From contig SCUH01000176.1 in assembly GCA_004298295.1 (NCBI GenBank), forward strand, positions 1-17,089: 17,089 bases of DNA, in the 5' to 3' direction. Of the stretch, positions 14,106-17,089 are shown one piece after another; within the stretch, counting starts at the first letter, position 1; every line of letters starts with the position of its first letter. A program made the position numbers and the translations under genes. Source of the DNA: Betaproteobacteria bacterium. GTDB lineage: Bacteria > Pseudomonadota > Gammaproteobacteria > Burkholderiales > SG8-39. The notes under the pieces are model-generated. The model was not told the origin of the DNA. It saw only the letters and a program-made list of their open reading frames with translations, and did not search any database.

Positions 14106-14897
14106 CTACACCTTCCACGTCACCGGATGGGAACGCGATGGGATCAACCACAAGGTTTCAAACTCGAAATCCATCGCCAACTTAAACGCAAATCTCGGTT
14201 GGGCCAAGAATATTGCAAGCGCCTTACTTATGCCCTCCTCCAGCCACGAGAGATCATCAAATAACGCATAGTATGTGGCCGGAGCCATTACTCTCAGATG
14301 GATGCCTGTTGCGCCAAGTAATGGTTTTTCGGCCTCCGTGTACCCCAGATCTTTCGCATTCTGCCGTGAAAAAATGTAAAGGACGCCATATTGCAAAATT
14401 TCCATTGCGGCAAAAAGAGGTGAGCCCCCACGCCCGTTCACCTTTAGCTCAATGAACTCATACCACCCATCCGGACACCGGTGAACGAGGTCAATCGCTC
14501 GCCGCCCTTCCCTGCGACGCGTCAATCCTGAAGCTACAGGGACCTGGTTCATCCAGCATCGAGCATCAGACCAAATTTCATCAGGAATATTCACTATCGA
14601 CTTCTCAAGGATGACCTCGGGACTCCGATTTTTGACGCTAATATTCGGCTGTTTATCGAAGCGCCAGTTATCTTTGGATCCGCGACGGCAGGCCGAGTTG
14701 CGCCAATTTTCTCCGATCTTGACGTAAATCTTCTCGATAAGACCCGACACTTCGAAACCCACCATTGGTCTTGTTGCAAGCTCGCGGAAACTCGTCTCGT
14801 TCTTGTGACGTCGGGTCTTCCCGATTTCCAAGCCGAACTCCAGATCGATCAAGTCACTCACACCGTCCAAGATGCTTTCCTCTTCCACATCAGGCAT
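14106..14897 (-). CDS. Predicted PD-(D/E)XK nuclease-fold protein, third gene of the low-GC cassette
   Basis: I do not recognise a named family for this 263-aa protein. Its middle shows the PD-(D/E)XK pattern: a helix with E99 in EVILEKSIV, D136 in RRAIDLV, then E150 and K152 in YEFIELKV, and a following helix with Q169-Y170 (EILQYGVLY) like the QxxxY helix of RecB-type nucleases. The N-terminal 90 residues and the C-terminal 90 residues match nothing I know; the C-terminal part is aromatic and hydrophobic but has no clear membrane helix. DNA or RNA cleavage is inferred from the motif. The start ATG at 14897 lies 8 bp inside the end of the metallo-beta-lactamase gene, so the two are translationally coupled. 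Base composition is far lower in GC than the neighbours. Confidence 0.85.
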   Translation of the reverse strand: MPDVEEESILDGVSDLIDLEFGLEIGKTRRHKNETSFRELATRPMVGFEVSGLIEKIYVKIGENWRNSACRRGSKDNWRFDKQPNISVKNRSPEVILEKSIVNIPDEIWSDARCWMNQVPVASGLTRRREGRRAIDLVHRCPDGWYEFIELKVNGRGGSPLFAAMEILQYGVLYIFSRQNAKDLGYTEAEKPLLGATGIHLRVMAPATYYALFDDLSWLEEGISKALAIFLAQPRFAFKLAMDFEFETLWLIPSRSHPVTWKV

Positions 14898-16140
14898 GCC
14901 ACACCTCCCACCATTGACCGTCCTTCTTCATCTGAACGTTGTCGAAATATTCCTTGAATCGTTTGGTTTCAAACGAGTGAATGGGAACCAGCATTTTGGG
15001 CGCAATGGCCTTGGCGAAACGCTGCAAATCCTGCGGTGAAGCATGGCCAGAAGTGTGGCACTGAACGAGCGGTATGCCGCGCTTGTCCAGCCATGCGTGG
15101 AATGAGCGATGTTCCGCTCGTTTCAGGTAGCCCGGCCAGAGCGAGTAGATGAGTCTGGCCTCTTGCAAACACTCAGCTTTCTCAAGATCGCGCACCATCG
15201 ATGGGCGAAACAGCATGACGGAACGAGCAGCCTCGGATGCCAATTGCTTGGGAAAGATGCGGAAGGGCCGATACCGATCAGCAAGTGCAAACTGTTGGTT
15301 CTTGATAATTTGTCGCCTCTGCGAATCAGGAAGAAAGACTCTTACCCCATTCCAATCCGCCTGAGGCAGACGCGAGTTTCCCGTCACCCGCAGGATTTCA
15401 GCGGTGTACATGTCCAGAACGAGCTGCCGGCCTGATCTCTGGCAGGCTTTAAAGATCGTGACGAGCCGGTCAATGTTCTGGCCGGAAGTCCAAACCAACA
15501 CCATCCCTCTGCTACCGCCGACGTGCTCAAGGAAACACTTTTCAAGCTCTTGCTCAGTCATGAACTTGGCGTCAGAGCCAGAACGCCCAATGGTGGTTCC
15601 TTCCATCACTAATACAGCCACATCGGATGGCGGGTGCTTCAAGAATCTCTCAAAGAGCGCTGCTTTCCGGCCATGCCCTCTGAAATCTCCAGAATAGAAG
15701 AGTCGTTGCTGATCTGCAGAAACGAGCAGCGCATAGGCATCGTAAGCCGAGTGATCGTTCAGGTACGGCGTGATTGTGAACGGTCCGATGGAAAGCGGCT
15801 TACGGGGATCGAGATGAAGGACGTTGCCAAATTCGATCCCCGTCCGCGTGAAAATAGTGGCGGTTTTGAGGATGCGCTCAGTCGCCGCCCCCATGATCAT
15901 TTGCGTACCTGGAACAAGGTGGCGCGCCAGCCCATAGTGATCCAGATGAGGATGAGAAATTACGACTGCCAGCAGAGAATCGTCCCGCTCCCGAAACCCG
16001 TGAACGCGAGGAAGATATTCGATTGAATCGGCCGCCTCCAGGGGAAGGCCGACATCTAGCGCAATTCTCTTTCCTTGAGACTCGATCTCGATACAGGTCC
16101 CGCCAACTTCTTGTGTTCCGCGATGAATGCAGACCTTCAT
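14890..16140 (-). CDS. RNase J-like metallo-beta-lactamase / beta-CASP hydrolase, second gene of the low-GC cassette
   Basis: The 416-aa product has the two-metal hydrolase fold: HPHLDH at residues 63-68, a third-motif histidine H130 (NDHSAYD) and D152 in YSGDFRGHGR. The beta-CASP part has EGTT near 196, VLDMYTAEIL as likely motif A, H366 in TSGHAS (motif B) and H388 in PIHSFETKRFKEYF (motif C). This arrangement belongs to RNase J/CPSF73-type nucleases acting on RNA or DNA; at 416 aa it lacks the C-terminal domain of housekeeping RNase J (about 550 aa). The frame is open to 16482, but the start is taken as the second of two adjacent ATGs (16143 and 16140), after GAGGG, giving MKVCIHRGTQEVGG. 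It follows the 16172 gene by 31 bp and overlaps the nuclease gene by 8 bp. Confidence 0.9.
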   Translation of the reverse strand: MKVCIHRGTQEVGGTCIEIESQGKRIALDVGLPLEAADSIEYLPRVHGFRERDDSLLAVVISHPHLDHYGLARHLVPGTQMIMGAATERILKTATIFTRTGIEFGNVLHLDPRKPLSIGPFTITPYLNDHSAYDAYALLVSADQQRLFYSGDFRGHGRKAALFERFLKHPPSDVAVLVMEGTTIGRSGSDAKFMTEQELEKCFLEHVGGSRGMVLVWTSGQNIDRLVTIFKACQRSGRQLVLDMYTAEILRVTGNSRLPQADWNGVRVFLPDSQRRQIIKNQQFALADRYRPFRIFPKQLASEAARSVMLFRPSMVRDLEKAECLQEARLIYSLWPGYLKRAEHRSFHAWLDKRGIPLVQCHTSGHASPQDLQRFAKAIAPKMLVPIHSFETKRFKEYFDNVQMKKDGQWWEVWHA

Positions 16141-16171
16141 CATCCCTCGATGCGCAAGTACCTGCCGAAAC

Positions 16172-16549
16172 TCAGTGGTCCGCCTTCTGAGAGCCAAAAC
16201 CAGCGCTGCGAAACACGTGCATGACCGCTGCATCGATTGGCAGAGACTCCGTCGGAGAAGCTGGAAGGTCGCCGACTTTGCGACATTCGATGTGTGTGGG
16301 CCCTTGATCATTCCAGACAACCAAGACAGTGGATCGTGGCTCTCCCAACCAACTGAAGAAGTAGGCCGCACCCTCTTCGACGCTGTCGTACCAGAACAGG
16401 TCAAACTCGACCCCGGTAATTTCCGTTTCTCGATACATCGCTGGCCATGAGGTAATAGGTACAAGCAGCTCACTTGCCGCAACCGGAGGAGGTGGAAATT
16501 CGGCCCTTGCTTGGGAATCGTTCGCTCTGTTCTTCATAAAGGATCTCAT
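16172..16549 (-). CDS. Small protein of unknown family, first gene of the low-GC cassette
   Basis: The protein is about 125 aa from the ATG at 16549, or 121 aa from 16537; the frame is open to 16615. No domain is recognised and there is no signal peptide or membrane helix. The N-terminal 25 residues are polar with a proline run (FPPPPV). A central aromatic and acidic stretch (GVEFDLFWYDSVEEGAAYFFSWLG) precedes a beta-rich segment (STVLVVWND, THIECRKVG) and a short C-terminal helix. Coding status is supported by the same strand, 31-bp spacing to the metallo-beta-lactamase gene and the coherent reading frame. Neither start has a strong ribosome binding site; 16537 has GAG 7 nt upstream. It could be a partner, immunity or sensor protein for the nucleases, but that is a guess. 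Confidence 0.62.
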   Translation of the reverse strand: MRSFMKNRANDSQARAEFPPPPVAASELLVPITSWPAMYRETEITGVEFDLFWYDSVEEGAAYFFSWLGEPRSTVLVVWNDQGPTHIECRKVGDLPASPTESLPIDAAVMHVFRSAGFGSQKADH

Positions 16550-16701
16550 GGACGCATCGGGGTGGCTAACAGGTGGCGGACGCCAAATCCGGCATGGCCG
16601 AAACCGGAATTCCATACCGACACACTACCGGCCCCGCCCGCCGTAATACGTTCGCGCGGCGTTGGTTGTCCGAAACGCCTACTCCCCCGCCAACGGCCCC
16701 G

Positions 16702-17089
16702 CTACGCCTTTCGATACAGTTCGCCGCCCTGCTGCACGAACTCGACCGCCTTCTCCTGCAGTCCGCGCTCGAGCGCCTCGGGCGCCGAGACGCCGTGCTT
16801 CTCGGCGTATTCGCGCACGTCCTGGGTGATCTTCATGGAACAGAAGTGCGGCCCGCACATGGAGCAGAAGTGCGCCACCTTCATCGCATCCTTCGGCAGC
16901 GTCTCGTCGTGGAAGTCCTTCGCCGTATCCGGGTCGAGGCCGAGGTTGAACTGGTCCTCCCAGCGGAACTCGAAGCGCGCCTTGGAAATGGCGTTGTCGC
17001 GGATCTGCGCGCCCGGATGGCCCTTGGCCAGGTCGGCGGCGTGCGCCGCGATCTTGTAGGCCATGATGCCGTCCTTGACGTCCTTCTTG
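16702..17089 (-). CDS. thiC: Phosphomethylpyrimidine synthase ThiC (3' part)
   Basis: ThiC is the radical-SAM enzyme that converts 5-aminoimidazole ribotide to hydroxymethylpyrimidine phosphate in thiamine synthesis. Only the C-terminal 128 residues lie in the window; the frame stays open to the right edge, so the gene continues outside. The diagnostic iron-sulfur motif CX2CX4C is present in FCSMCGPHFCSMK, preceded by the AYKIAAHAADLAKGHPGAQ and FRWEDQFNLGLDP blocks. GC content is high, like the rest of the chromosome. The stop lies 152 bp before the first gene of the low-GC cassette, on the same strand; I see no clear terminator hairpin in that gap. Confidence 0.97.
   Translation of the reverse strand, partial: KKDVKDGIMAYKIAAHAADLAKGHPGAQIRDNAISKARFEFRWEDQFNLGLDPDTAKDFHDETLPKDAMKVAHFCSMCGPHFCSMKITQDVREYAEKHGVSAPEALERGLQEKAVEFVQQGGELYRKA

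Larger units (their letters stand above)
14106..16600 (-). other. Low-GC three-gene cassette, probable genomic island
   Basis: Sampled 60-base lines here contain about 45-60% G+C, compared with about 68-75% in lines from the flanking genes. The change falls close to the left edge of the nuclease gene (near 14106) and upstream of the small gene (about 16560-16620). All three genes point left, overlap or nearly touch, and split thiC from the hydrolase-uppP pair. No integrase, transposase, tRNA or clear flanking direct repeat is visible. Transfer is inferred from composition and compactness. Confidence 0.72.

Noticed and set aside
14042..14110. Search for direct repeats flanking the low-GC cassette
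   Set aside because: Only GGCGTT-sized matches were found between the left junction and 16600-16680; expected by chance in GC-rich DNA.
16141..16482. N-terminal extension of the metallo-beta-lactamase frame
   Set aside because: It overlaps the small upstream gene in another frame, has no domain, and the beta-lactamase fold starts at MKVCIHRGTQEVGG next to a GAGGG ribosome binding site.
16590..16640. Cluster of CCGG-containing short inverted repeats upstream of the cassette
   Set aside because: Arms are only 4-8 bp (for example GGAATTCC) with no T-run or consistent spacing; no convincing terminator, operator or attachment site.

Overview
The window is a GC-rich (about two thirds G+C by hand counts of sample lines) bacterial chromosome segment, most likely from a betaproteobacterium. 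That placement rests on inference: the glnA - DUF4124 gene - ntrB - ntrC order, the folD - M3 oligopeptidase - xth order, and the codon use. No rRNA, tRNA, CRISPR array or transposase gene was seen.

Layout. At 1-207 lies the folD upstream region, with a possible divergent gene start at the left edge. At 208-4497 a rightward run holds folD, an M3-family oligopeptidase (prlC/opdA type), a secreted DUF4124-glutaredoxin protein and exonuclease III (xth). A leftward glutathione S-transferase gene (4494-5105) meets xth tail to tail. A small membrane/zinc-ribbon protein gene (5152-5514, rightward) meets malate synthase (aceB, 5503-7095, leftward). At 7224-11695 is a leftward nitrogen-control block: glnA, an intrinsic terminator, a small DUF4124/coiled-coil protein gene, ntrB and ntrC. 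The 250 bp upstream of glnA carry a clear sigma-54 promoter and two 15-bp NtrC-type dyads 31 bp apart, so the encoded NtrC (which has the GAFTGA loop) very probably drives glnA. A rhodanese-like gene starts on the other side of this control region. uppP and an alpha/beta hydrolase gene follow leftward (12387-14041), and the right edge holds the 3' part of thiC (16702-17089).

The unusual part is 14106 to about 16550. Three leftward genes of clearly lower GC (about 45-60% in sampled lines against about 68-75% outside) sit between thiC and the hydrolase gene. They encode a small protein of no recognised family, an RNase J-like metallo-beta-lactamase/beta-CASP hydrolase, and a protein with a PD-(D/E)XK nuclease motif. 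The last two overlap by 8 bp, and the first two are 31 bp apart. This looks like a horizontally acquired three-gene operon coupling two predicted nucleic-acid hydrolases, and it is the best candidate here for an undescribed system. Its function, including any role in defence, is inference only.
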